Shown here piece after piece: positions 48,939-56,923 of a stretch of 64,000 nucleotides of DNA. The notes below the pieces were generated by a model. It was not told where the DNA came from. It saw only the letters and a list, made by a program, of their open reading frames with translations, and ran no database searches. Numbering within the stretch: position 1 is the stretch's first letter; every line of letters starts with the position of its first letter. The stretch is from Enterococcus columbae DSM 7374 = ATCC 51263 (lineage in GTDB: Bacteria > Bacillota > Bacilli > Lactobacillales > Enterococcaceae): positions 224,025 to 288,024 of the forward strand of contig NZ_KE136347.1 in NCBI RefSeq assembly GCF_000406925.1. Reading direction: 5' to 3'. A program made the position numbers and the translations under genes.

Positions 48939-50333
48939 ATGAAGGATTTAAAAAAAGTCGTTTTATTATGTATAGCCAGCGCAATCATTGCTGCTAGCTT
49001 AACTGGTGGTGGAATCTTTTGGTTTATGCGTCAAAATCAAGATCGTGAACTAGCTAAGATTAGTGAAGTCTATCGTGATATTCAAAAAAATTATTATGAG
49101 CAAGTGGATCAAAAAAAGTTAAGCGATGGGGCGATTAAAGGAATGTTGGCTGCTTTAGATGATCCTTATACAACTTTTTTAGATCGCAATCAATCAGCGG
49201 CTTTTACGCAAAAACTAAGTGGTGAAATTGGTGGGATTGGTGCGACGATTACTAAAAAAGAAGGGCGTTTTTTGCTAGTTGATGATCCACAAAAGACAAC
49301 ACCCGCTTATAAGGCCGGCTTAAAAGCTGGCGATGAAGTCATAGAGATTAATCAGCAGCCCATCAGCCACTTGACTTTAAAAGAAGTTGTCGAAAAGGTT
49401 CGTGGCAAAATAGACAGTAAAGTGACCTTAAAGATTAAGCGGCAGACAGAGGAATTTGAGGTTTCTATTGTTAGAGCGCCCATCCATGTTTCAACTGTTT
49501 CAAGTGTAATTGATGAAAAACATCCATCAGTGGCTAAAATTCAAATTAAGACCTTCTCATCTGGAACCGCGGAGGATTTGCAAAAAGAAATTACTGCTTT
49601 GCGTAAAAAAGAGGTTAAGCAGTTTATCCTAGATTTACGTCAAAACAATGGTGGTTTTCTACTTGAAGGCGAGAAAATGGCAAGTATGTTTTTAAAAAAT
49701 GGACAATTAATTGTTAGACTTGAAGAAAAAGGGCAGGTTGTTGAAACCGTTAAAGCAAATAAAAGCTTAGATGATGGTTTTAAGATTACAGAACCAACCA
49801 TTGTATTGGTTGACGGACAGACCGCTTCATCAGCCGAAATAGTAGCGGCGGCCCTAAATGAGAGTGGGAATAAGCTAGTTGTTGGGCAGCAGACATTTGG
49901 TAAAGGCACGGTTCAATCCATTAATCATTTAACGAAGCATACGGAAATTAAGCTGAGCACCCAAAAATGGTTGACCCCAAAAGGAAATTGGCTGCACCAA
50001 AAAGGGCTAACCCCAACGATAAAAGTGAATCTGCCAACAGCTGAACAACTAAATGTCCTAAATAATAGTTTAAATGATGCCAATCATTATTCAGATAAGC
50101 AAAAAAAATTATTAATTCCGCTAATGCAATTTCTCGGTTATCATGTAACCTTAGAACAATTTGATCAAGATTTTAAGCAAGCGCTAATAGATCTTCAAAC
50201 AAAAAATCAATTAGAGGTGACTGGAGAAATGAATCAAGCCACCATTGAAAAAATGAATGAGTTAATTTTTGGTAAATATCTAAAGGAAGATTTAGCCTAT
50301 GAATTAGCCTTAGATCAACTAATTAAAACATAA
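48939..50333 (+). CDS. S41-family C-terminal processing protease (CtpA/CtpB-like)
   Basis: 464-aa membrane-anchored protease. An N-terminal helix (VVLLCIASAIIAASLTGGGIFWF) is followed by the tail-binding part, a PDZ domain (about 90-175, with GIGATI and AGLKAGDEVIEINQQPI) and the S41 core. The Ser-Lys dyad is visible: Ser in VDGQTASSAEIVAAAL and Lys in GQQTFGKGTVQ. A peptidoglycan-binding domain (PG_binding_1) lies at about 380-450. TTGGAG is 6 bases from the ATG at 48939. Confidence 0.93.
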   Translation: MKDLKKVVLLCIASAIIAASLTGGGIFWFMRQNQDRELAKISEVYRDIQKNYYEQVDQKKLSDGAIKGMLAALDDPYTTFLDRNQSAAFTQKLSGEIGGIGATITKKEGRFLLVDDPQKTTPAYKAGLKAGDEVIEINQQPISHLTLKEVVEKVRGKIDSKVTLKIKRQTEEFEVSIVRAPIHVSTVSSVIDEKHPSVAKIQIKTFSSGTAEDLQKEITALRKKEVKQFILDLRQNNGGFLLEGEKMASMFLKNGQLIVRLEEKGQVVETVKANKSLDDGFKITEPTIVLVDGQTASSAEIVAAALNESGNKLVVGQQTFGKGTVQSINHLTKHTEIKLSTQKWLTPKGNWLHQKGLTPTIKVNLPTAEQLNVLNNSLNDANHYSDKQKKLLIPLMQFLGYHVTLEQFDQDFKQALIDLQTKNQLEVTGEMNQATIEKMNELIFGKYLKEDLAYELALDQLIKT

Positions 50334-50341
50334 ATCAAATG

Positions 50342-50391
50342 AAAAGATGAAAAATAAAGGATGGCAATGCTTTATTTTTCATCTTTTTTTT
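50342..50391 (+). terminator. Terminator after the ctpA-like gene
   Basis: AAAAGATGAAAAATAAAG pairs with CTTTATTTTTCATCTTTT, a perfect 18-base inverted repeat, followed by Ts. Its T run contributes to the -35 region of the next promoter. Confidence 0.9.
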
Positions 50392-50437
50392 GCAATCAGT
50401 TCATAAAGATGATAAAATTTATGCGAACGTATATTCG
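50390..50437 (+). promoter_or_regulatory. SOS-type promoter of the Y-family polymerase: -35, -10 and LexA-like box
   Basis: TTGCAA (50390-50395), a 17-base spacer and TAAAAT (50413-50418) form the promoter. CGAACGTATATTCG (50424-50437) lies at the expected start of transcription. It matches the Gram-positive SOS box CGAAC-N4-GTTCG with one base changed, so LexA binding there would block initiation. Confidence 0.7.
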
Positions 50438-50456
50438 TATAAAGTGGGTGGGAATT

Positions 50457-51905
50457 TTGGCAGTTTATTTGGCAATTGATTTGAAGTCTTTTTATGCTTC
50501 TGTAGAGTGTGTGGAGCGTAATTTAGATCCGTTAGAGCAATTGGTTGTAGTAGCCGATCAAAGTCGTAGCGACAAAACCATTTGTTTAGCCGTCTCGCCA
50601 GCGTTAAAGGTGTTAGGCTTCCCGGGAAGATTAAGATTGTTTGAAGCTAAAGAAAAATTAAAACAAATCAATCATCATCGGAGAAAACTAGCTCCGAATC
50701 AACGCTTGGTTAAGCCGACGACGAGTCTTAGAAAATTGCAGCAGTATTCCTTTTTAGCAGCGGATATGCTCATTGTGCCACCTAGAATGCAATTATATAT
50801 TGATTATAGTGTGAAAATTTATCAAATTTATTTACAGTTTGTCGCTGCAGCAGATGTCCACGTTTACTCAATCGATGAGGTTTTCATTGATCTCAGCCCT
50901 TATTTGAAGCTTTATAATCAGTCACCTATAACGATTGCTGAACAAATCGCTCAGGAAATCTTTGAACAAACAGGGATTATCGCTACGATTGGTATAGGAA
51001 CAAATCTATATTTAGCCAAGGTCGCTATGGATATTTTGGCTAAGAAACAAAATGCCAACGAACATGGCACGCGTTTAGCTTATTTGGATGAAAAACGTTA
51101 TCAAGAGCTACTTTGGCAGCATCAGCCTCTGACTGATTTTTGGCGAATTGGCAGAGGAATTAGCCAACGTCTGGCTAAATATAGTATCTTTACAATGGAA
51201 GATTTGGCGATGACGGCACTGCAGCCATTAGAACAACCGATAAATATCTACACATTGTTCAAAGAATTTGGCATTCAAGCAGAATTGCTGATTGATCATG
51301 CCTTTGGTAAAGAGAGCTGTTCCTTAACAGCGATTAAAAATTATCATCATAAAAGCAAAAGTATGAGTATGGGGCAGGTTTTACCGCATAGCTATCCTGC
51401 TGACAAGGCTTGGTTGATTGTTCGTGAAATGACAGAGCAATTATATTTTCGCTTAATTACCCAACAACAGGCAACTACCCATTTGCATTTGTCTATGGTC
51501 TATCAAAAGGATACGCAAAAGTCGAAACGAGAAGGTGTTCGTGGACAAGTGCGCTTTAAGCAATTAACTGCTGATTATCAGGAAATGATGATTGAAATAG
51601 AAAAACTCTATTGGCAAATTGTGGATATCAATAAGACAGTGAAAAAAATTTATCTAACCGTTTATCCGGTGGTTCCCTATAGCTTTCAATTAATGCAACA
51701 GTTATCTTTATTTGATGAGATTGAGGAACACCAATTACAAATAGCTAAAAAGCATCAGCGCTACCAAAAAGAAAGGGAGCTATATTTAACCATTGAAGCC
51801 ATTCAAAAAAAATATGGAAAAAATGCCGTTTTAAAGGCTTCAAGTTTATTAGACTATTCAACAATTAGGATAAGAAATCAACAGATTGGAGGGCACTTAG
51901 CTTAA
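50457..51905 (+). CDS. Y-family (UmuC/UvrX-like) translesion DNA polymerase
   Basis: Error-prone polymerase with fingers, palm and little-finger domains, about 482 aa from a TTG at 50457. The metal-binding aspartates are present: Asp in YLAIDLKSFYASVE and Asp-Glu in YSIDEVFIDLS. A helix-hairpin-helix region (WRIGRGISQRLAKYSI) and the little-finger domain follow. It resembles the UvrX/ImpB-MucB proteins common on enterococcal plasmids and phages. The start is uncertain: GTG at 50448 or ATG at 50421 (inside the LexA-like box) are alternatives. It overlaps the small downstream gene. Confidence 0.88.
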   Translation: MAVYLAIDLKSFYASVECVERNLDPLEQLVVVADQSRSDKTICLAVSPALKVLGFPGRLRLFEAKEKLKQINHHRRKLAPNQRLVKPTTSLRKLQQYSFLAADMLIVPPRMQLYIDYSVKIYQIYLQFVAAADVHVYSIDEVFIDLSPYLKLYNQSPITIAEQIAQEIFEQTGIIATIGIGTNLYLAKVAMDILAKKQNANEHGTRLAYLDEKRYQELLWQHQPLTDFWRIGRGISQRLAKYSIFTMEDLAMTALQPLEQPINIYTLFKEFGIQAELLIDHAFGKESCSLTAIKNYHHKSKSMSMGQVLPHSYPADKAWLIVREMTEQLYFRLITQQQATTHLHLSMVYQKDTQKSKREGVRGQVRFKQLTADYQEMMIEIEKLYWQIVDINKTVKKIYLTVYPVVPYSFQLMQQLSLFDEIEEHQLQIAKKHQRYQKERELYLTIEAIQKKYGKNAVLKASSLLDYSTIRIRNQQIGGHLA

Positions 51906-52120
51906 TGAAAAGGAAAATAGAAGCAAGTAACGCTTTGACTAAGGACTTAGACATTGAAGTACTTTTTGCTCAATATCGCCAAAAAATGCCAGTTTTTCCG
52001 ATGAGTATTGAACAAAGGGCTGCGCAGTTTTTACCTTTTGCTGCTCTAAATGGTTTTGAAAAAAGCATCCAATCGGTGACTGAAAGCCAAGATGAGTTAA
52101 GCAATCATCAGCCTATTTAG
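51905..52120 (+). CDS. YolD-like small protein next to the Y-family polymerase
   Basis: 71-aa protein. The central RAAQFLPFAALNGFEKSI block resembles the YolD-like family, which is usually encoded beside UmuC-like polymerases in Gram-positive bacteria. The start overlaps the polymerase stop (TAATG), so translation is coupled and both answer to the SOS box. YolD-like proteins are thought to assist or control the polymerase. Confidence 0.75.
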   Translation: MKRKIEASNALTKDLDIEVLFAQYRQKMPVFPMSIEQRAAQFLPFAALNGFEKSIQSVTESQDELSNHQPI

Positions 52121-52251
52121 TAGGTACTTTGTGTAAAAATAAAATGAAGCAAAGCAAGGAAGTCTTCTTATTTAGTAACAATTGTATTTAGAAAAATTCT
52201 TAAATAATGCATAAAAATAGCTAAAGTTGTGTTATAATTGAGATGTGAGCT

Positions 52252-52288
52252 ACCACGATTATTTGGATAAAATCGAAATATTCGTGGT
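52252..52288 (+). repeat. Inverted repeat in the acoR leader
   Basis: ACCACGATTATTT faces AAATATTCGTGGT (12 of 13 paired) with an 11-base spacer. It may be an RNA hairpin or a DNA operator. It has no T run after it. Confidence 0.6.
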
Positions 52289-52398
52289 TTATAGCTAGAA
52301 AAATAGCTACATAGTTTAACTAGTAATTGATTAAATGAATAACATTATTGTTGCTAATTAACTTATATCATTTAAGCTTCTCTTTTTAAATTTCACAA

Positions 52399-52414
52399 AT
52401 GTAAGCGTTTTAAG
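52399..52414 (+). promoter_or_regulatory. CcpA (cre) box before acoR
   Basis: ATGTAAGCGTTTTAAG fits the cre consensus WTGNNARCGNWWWCAW at all but one position. It ends at the ribosome site of acoR, so CcpA would act as a roadblock. Confidence 0.65.
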
Positions 52415-52424
52415 GTGGTGGCTG

Positions 52425-54206
52425 ATGATGAGAGAGGATACGTGGAAAAGATTTATCAATGGGGATGAGGCTGTGTTGACTAGATTACCTACGAATATCG
52501 CGGATTCGTGGAAAAATTGTCATAGTCATCAGGTTGATCCATTTTTGCGTAAACCACGAAAAATGATGACCTTGACTGAACTAAAGGAAAAACAACGTGA
52601 AAATAAGATTTTGATTCAGCTAGTCAAAGAAGAAGTCAAAAAAATTAAATATCTTTTTAACATTCAATATCCATTGTTTATTTTAACGGATAATGAAGGA
52701 ACGATTCTGTGGCGTGACGGCCATCATCAAGCCAAAGATTATGCCAATGATATTTATTTTAACATAGGTAGTCGTTGGTCAGAGCTAGATGTAGGGACGA
52801 ATGCGATTGGCATGGTATTGACCTCTAAAAAAGATGCAACCATGGCACTCAGTGATCACTATGCAGTAGCTTCTAGAAACTGGGGCTGTGCTGCCTCGCC
52901 TATTTTTGATTGCGAACAAAAATTAATTGGTGTTTTAGATATCTCAACTTATAATAATGATTCCGTTCAAGAATCTATCTTTTTATTGAATACATTAACC
53001 CAAAGAATTAGTAACGATTACATTCATGATGAATTACAAAAAAAGGTCGAGCTCTTAAAATATGCTAGTCGTAGCTTATCTGAAGAGATTCTTTGTGATT
53101 TACATTTTCAAATTGTTTATTTGCCAGAGCAGCTTCAAGAAGAGTATCAATTAAATCAAGATATTCGTTTACAGCTAGCCAAAGAAGAGATTTATGAAAA
53201 ACAAGAGATTTATCTATTAGACGAATTAATTGGTTATCGCTTCAAAATTTATCCAACATTAAAACGTAAGCAGCAGCCACACTTTCAAGTGGTTGGTATC
53301 CAAAGTAAAAATGCCGGTTATCAAGCCTTTTTAAGAAAGGTTGAACAATTATCCAATAGCACTGTTCCGGTTCATATTTACGGTGAATCAGGTAGTGGTA
53401 AAGAGATTATTGCTAAGACCGTTCATCTAAATAGCCCTTTTAAGGATGGCCCATTAATTGTGGTTAACTGTGGGGCGTTGAGTGAAAATCTATTAGAGAG
53501 TGAGCTTTTTGGTTATGCACCAGGCTCTTTTACGGGGGCAAATAAAGAGGGCTATGAAGGAAAAATTTTACAAGCCAATCATGGCAGTCTTTTTTTAGAT
53601 GAAATTGATAGTATGTCTTATAAAATGCAGACAGCTTTATTGCGGGTGTTAGAAGAAAAGAAAGTGATGCCTATTAATGGCAAACAGCAAAGTGTGACTT
53701 TTCGCTTGATTACTGCAAGCAATCAGGACTTGCGAAAACGCGTGATAAATAAGCAATTTAGAGAAGACTTATTTTATCGAATCTATGTCGGTAAGGTAGA
53801 AATCCCACCATTACGCTGCCGATTAGAAGATTTACAGCCATTAATTGATCTATTTTGTCAGCGTAAAAATTGGTATATTCCTTGGAAGGACAGCATCTAT
53901 GAAGTAGCCAAAACTTTTCGTTGGCCAGGAAATATCCGTGAATTTAATAATTTTTTGGAAAGACTCTATATTTTTTATCCCGATAGAGAGCCGACGAAAG
54001 AGGAAATTCATGAAATTATTCAGCTAGGTAGTCTAAATGAACTGGCTGAAAAAGAAGCTAATCCCAAAGAGGATAAGCAAAAACAAGCGATTCTAAATGC
54101 CTTAGCCTCAACACATTATCATGTAACGAATGCAGCTAAAGAACTAGGTATCTCACGCGCAACACTTTATCGAAAAATGAAAGAATACCAGATTAATCAA
54201 AAATAA
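52425..54206 (+). CDS. acoR: AcoR-like sigma-54-dependent activator
   Basis: 593-aa enhancer-binding protein. An N-terminal GAF-type sensor region (about 60-200) precedes an AAA+ domain (about 310-530). Walker A is GESGSGKEI, the sigma-54 contact loop is GSFTGA (GAFTGA in most), and Walker B is GSLFLDEID. A C-terminal Fis-type HTH reads VTNAAKELGISRATLYRKM. In Bacillus and others AcoR senses acetoin and activates acetoin dehydrogenase. Here it lies just upstream of that operon, which has a -24/-12 promoter. The start is ATG at 52425 or 52428, behind AAGGTGG. Confidence 0.93.
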   Translation: MMREDTWKRFINGDEAVLTRLPTNIADSWKNCHSHQVDPFLRKPRKMMTLTELKEKQRENKILIQLVKEEVKKIKYLFNIQYPLFILTDNEGTILWRDGHHQAKDYANDIYFNIGSRWSELDVGTNAIGMVLTSKKDATMALSDHYAVASRNWGCAASPIFDCEQKLIGVLDISTYNNDSVQESIFLLNTLTQRISNDYIHDELQKKVELLKYASRSLSEEILCDLHFQIVYLPEQLQEEYQLNQDIRLQLAKEEIYEKQEIYLLDELIGYRFKIYPTLKRKQQPHFQVVGIQSKNAGYQAFLRKVEQLSNSTVPVHIYGESGSGKEIIAKTVHLNSPFKDGPLIVVNCGALSENLLESELFGYAPGSFTGANKEGYEGKILQANHGSLFLDEIDSMSYKMQTALLRVLEEKKVMPINGKQQSVTFRLITASNQDLRKRVINKQFREDLFYRIYVGKVEIPPLRCRLEDLQPLIDLFCQRKNWYIPWKDSIYEVAKTFRWPGNIREFNNFLERLYIFYPDREPTKEEIHEIIQLGSLNELAEKEANPKEDKQKQAILNALASTHYHVTNAAKELGISRATLYRKMKEYQINQK

Positions 54207-54217
54207 ACGCTTTTATC

Positions 54218-54297
54218 AGCACTTAGAATAGGAGAAAAGCCTTAATAGTTAGCCTTAGCTTCACTATTGAGAATTGACTATTCTAGGTGCTTTTTTA
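54218..54297 (+). terminator. Terminator after acoR
   Basis: AGCACTTAGAATAG pairs with CTATTCTAGGTGCT over a long, partly structured loop; six Ts follow. Confidence 0.75.
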
Positions 54298-54312
54298 ATA
54301 GTTGCCAGGCTT

Positions 54313-54351
54313 TTGTCTCATCGTCTCAAGCCAATGAGACAAAATGTCTCA
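54313..54351 (+). promoter_or_regulatory. Candidate AcoR upstream activating sequence
   Basis: Four half-sites of GTCTCA/TGAGAC occur in 39 bases: 54315-54320, 54323-54328, 54335-54340 (inverted) and 54346-54351. TTGTCTCA and TGAGACAA form an exact inverted repeat, and TGAGAC-N5-GTCTCA forms another. The position, about 135 bases upstream of the -24 element, is typical for an enhancer-binding protein. Confidence 0.65.
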
Positions 54352-54412
54352 ATCAAATTGCAACAAAAATTCTTTCTTAAAAAAGGGGAATACATATGTG
54401 AAAAAAATATTT

Positions 54413-54428
54413 TAGAAAACGCTTACAA
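54413..54428 (+). promoter_or_regulatory. CcpA (cre) box upstream of the aco operon
   Basis: On the minus strand TTGTAAGCGTTTTCTA matches the cre consensus at 15 of 16 positions. It lies between the candidate UAS and the sigma-54 promoter, where bound CcpA could hinder DNA looping. Confidence 0.7.
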
Positions 54429-54484
54429 ATCAAAGCTAGAGGATTTTGTAGATAGATATTGTGAAAAAATGAATATGTAAAAAG

Positions 54485-54502
54485 TTGGCACGTTTTTTGC
54501 TT
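54485..54502 (+). promoter_or_regulatory. Sigma-54 (-24/-12) promoter of the aco operon
   Basis: TTGGCACGTTTTTTGCTT has GG (54487-54488) and GC (54499-54500) separated by exactly 10 bases. It fits the consensus TGGCAC-N5-TTGC fully. Transcription should start near 54512. No SigA-type promoter is seen in the same place. Confidence 0.88.
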
Positions 54503-54568
54503 CTATACAGGTGAAAGCAAAAGAAAGGGGTGTTTGATCATGACATTGTTGAAAAAGGGGGGAGCTAG

Positions 54569-55918
54569 ATGCAAAGATATGATTTAGTGGTGATTGGTGC
54601 AGGGCCGGGTGGCTATGTTGGTGCGATTAGAGCCGCTCAAAACGGGTTACGTGTAGCCGTGATTGAAAAAAAGGCAGTTGGCGGTACTTGCTTAAACGTA
54701 GGCTGTATTCCATCTAAAAATTATCTAGAGCATGCACACTGGGCTTTGACCTTTAAGGAAGCTGAAAAATATGGTTTTACTTTTTCAACACCTAGTTTTG
54801 ATTATGCACGTTTAGTCAAACATAAAAATCAAGTGATTAAAAAGCTACAAGGAGGGATTCAGCATTTATTTAAACAGCATGCGATTGATTACATTGAAGG
54901 TCAAGCAAGTGTTATCGACCAAAAGTTGTTAGTAGATGGCAAGGAAATCGCCTATGATAAGCTACTGCTGGCAACTGGTAGTCATCCATTTGTGCCACCA
55001 ATTAAGGGAATTGAGACGGTAGATTATCTAACAACAGATACCTTTTTTGATTTAGAAACCCTACCAACCGAATTGGCAATTATTGGTGGTGGCGTGATTG
55101 CGGTTGAATTGGCTTTTGCGATGCAGCCGTTGGGAACAAAGGTGAGCTTGATTGAAGTGGCACCGGATATTTTACTAACAGAAGATCCAGAAGCTAGACA
55201 ATTAATCAAGCAACAATTGTTAGCTATGGGAATTAAGGTGATTACCAAGGCTAAGATTGAACAGGTCACTAAACAAAAAATTCGCTTAAATGATCAAGAA
55301 ATAACCTTTAGTCATTTATTAGTGGCAGCCGGGCGCAAACCTAACCTAGAATTAGTCCAACAGTTAGCTATTGATTTAGATGCTAATGGACGCTTTGTTA
55401 AAGTCAATCCATATTATCAAACAAGTCGGGAAAATATTTATGCAGTTGGGGATTTGATCGGGGGGTATCAATTGGCGCATGCAGCTAGTGCAGAAGCGCT
55501 AAAAGCAGTGGCGGCTATTTGTAAGCAACCAACTTATCCGGTATTAAAAGAAGATGTACCAAGATGTATTTATACCACTCCAGAGGTTGCTAGCTTTGGT
55601 TTAAGCGAACAAGAAGCCAAAGAACAATATCAAGAGATTAAAGTAAAGAAAGTGCCTTTTGCTGGCAATGGTAAGGCGATTGCCACCGAGCATACACAAG
55701 GCTTTGTTAAATTAATCATTGATCAACAATATCATCAATTATTAGGGGCGGTGATTGTTGGTTCTGGTGCTACGGAAATGATTCATACCTTACTAGCAAC
55801 CAAACAAGCTGAGGGAACTATTGATGAATTAGCAAATATGACATTTGCTCATCCAACCTTATCTGAAGTAATTGGTGAAGGGGCAAATGGCTTATTGGGA
55901 CAAGCCATTCATGGATAA
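54569..55918 (+). CDS. acoL: Dihydrolipoyl dehydrogenase (E3) of acetoin dehydrogenase
   Basis: 449-aa flavoprotein that reoxidises the lipoyl groups of E2 and reduces NAD+. The FAD-binding motif is GAGPGGYVGAIRAA, the redox disulfide GGTCLNVGCIPSK, the NAD-binding GGGVIAVELA, and the C-terminal His-Glu pair is in FAHPTLSEVIGE. It is the first gene of the operon, with GGGGGAG before the ATG. A 15-codon frame (54540-54587) with its own ribosome site overlaps its start. Confidence 0.93.
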   Translation: MQRYDLVVIGAGPGGYVGAIRAAQNGLRVAVIEKKAVGGTCLNVGCIPSKNYLEHAHWALTFKEAEKYGFTFSTPSFDYARLVKHKNQVIKKLQGGIQHLFKQHAIDYIEGQASVIDQKLLVDGKEIAYDKLLLATGSHPFVPPIKGIETVDYLTTDTFFDLETLPTELAIIGGGVIAVELAFAMQPLGTKVSLIEVAPDILLTEDPEARQLIKQQLLAMGIKVITKAKIEQVTKQKIRLNDQEITFSHLLVAAGRKPNLELVQQLAIDLDANGRFVKVNPYYQTSRENIYAVGDLIGGYQLAHAASAEALKAVAAICKQPTYPVLKEDVPRCIYTTPEVASFGLSEQEAKEQYQEIKVKKVPFAGNGKAIATEHTQGFVKLIIDQQYHQLLGAVIVGSGATEMIHTLLATKQAEGTIDELANMTFAHPTLSEVIGEGANGLLGQAIHG

Positions 55919-55936
55919 AATAGAGGAGGAATTTTC

Positions 55937-56905
55937 ATGAAAAAAATAAGTAAGGAAAAAGCACAATGGATTTTGAAAACAATGTATGATATCCGCCATT
56001 TTGAAGATGAAGTGCATCGTATTTTTACTTCTGGTGAGATTCCTGGATTCGTACATTTGTATGCGGGTGAAGAAGCCATTGCTACTGGGGTATGCGCGCA
56101 CTTAACTGATAGCGATTACATCACTAGTACACACCGCGGCCATGGTCACTGTATTGCTAAGGGCTGTGATTTAGACGGGATGATGGCAGAAATCTACGGT
56201 AAAGAAACTGGTCTATGTAAAGGTAAAGGCGGTTCCATGCATATTGCTGACATCGATAAAGGAATGCTTGGGGCAAATGGTATGGTTGGGGGAGGTTTCC
56301 CAATTGCTGTAGGAGCTGGATTACGTAATAAATATCTAAAAACGGATGATGTAGCAATTTGCTTCTTTGGTGATGGCGCAGCCAACGAAGGAACTTTCCA
56401 CGAAGGCATTAATCTGGCTTCTATTTGGAAACTACCAGTTATTTTTGTAAATGAAAATAACCAATTTGCTGAATCAACACCACAAACTTATTCATCAGGT
56501 TCAAAAACGATTGCTGAAAGAGCAGCTGCTTACGGTATTCCTGGCGAACGTGTGGATGGTAAGGACTTAGTGGCAGTCTATGAAGCAGCTGGTCGTGCAA
56601 TTGACCGGGCAAGAAAAGGTGAAGGACCAACTCTTTTAGAATGTGTGACTTATCGTAATTATGGACACTTTGAAGGTGACGAACAAAAATATAAAGCACC
56701 ATCAGGTAAGGAAAAGGATTTTGCCGATCGTGATTGTATCGTAGAATTTGCTGATTATCTTCGTAAAGAAAAGATTTTGTCTGATGAAGAAATTCAAGCA
56801 ATTGAAAAACAATCCACTGATGACATCCAACATGCGATTACCTTTGCTCAAAACAGTCCAATTCCTCGACCAGAAGCGTTGTATGAAGACGTTTATGTCA
56901 ATTAA
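55937..56905 (+). CDS. acoA: Acetoin dehydrogenase E1, alpha subunit
   Basis: 322-aa thiamine-diphosphate subunit. The TPP motif runs from GDGAANEGTFHEGIN to NNQFAEST. Upstream are STHRGHGHCIAKG and GLCKGKGGSMHIAD, which are typical of acetoin rather than pyruvate E1-alpha. With AcoB it cleaves acetoin into acetaldehyde and an acetyl group passed to the E2 lipoyl arm. AGAGGAGG precedes the ATG. An adjacent AcoR gene supports the acetoin assignment. Confidence 0.93.
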   Translation: MKKISKEKAQWILKTMYDIRHFEDEVHRIFTSGEIPGFVHLYAGEEAIATGVCAHLTDSDYITSTHRGHGHCIAKGCDLDGMMAEIYGKETGLCKGKGGSMHIADIDKGMLGANGMVGGGFPIAVGAGLRNKYLKTDDVAICFFGDGAANEGTFHEGINLASIWKLPVIFVNENNQFAESTPQTYSSGSKTIAERAAAYGIPGERVDGKDLVAVYEAAGRAIDRARKGEGPTLLECVTYRNYGHFEGDEQKYKAPSGKEKDFADRDCIVEFADYLRKEKILSDEEIQAIEKQSTDDIQHAITFAQNSPIPRPEALYEDVYVN

Positions 56906-56923
56906 TTGAAAGGAGATCTTACC

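Larger units (their letters stand above)
52121..52424 (+). other. Leader region of acoR: promoter, long inverted repeat, cre box
   Basis: This 304-base stretch holds an extended -10 element TGTTATAAT (52230-52238). Just after it comes an inverted repeat, ACCACGA (52252-52258) with TCGTGGT (52282-52288), whose arms extend with AT pairs and AGCT ends. The likely leader is about 180 bases long. A cre-like box sits at its end. I see no open frame of coding quality. Confidence 0.6.

Noticed and set aside
50421-50456. ATG at 50421 as the start of the Y-family polymerase
   Set aside because: It lies inside the LexA-like box at the expected transcription start, so an mRNA from that promoter would have almost no leader or ribosome site; the TTG at 50457 is preferred, though not proven.
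54274-54480. 68-codon open frame between acoR and the lipoamide dehydrogenase gene
   Set aside because: It spans the acoR terminator, the GTCTCA array and the cre box, so the region is regulatory; no ribosome site is present.
56439-56801. 120-codon minus-strand frame inside acoA
   Set aside because: Antisense shadow of the E1 alpha gene; the His/Gln/Leu-rich translation is typical of such frames.
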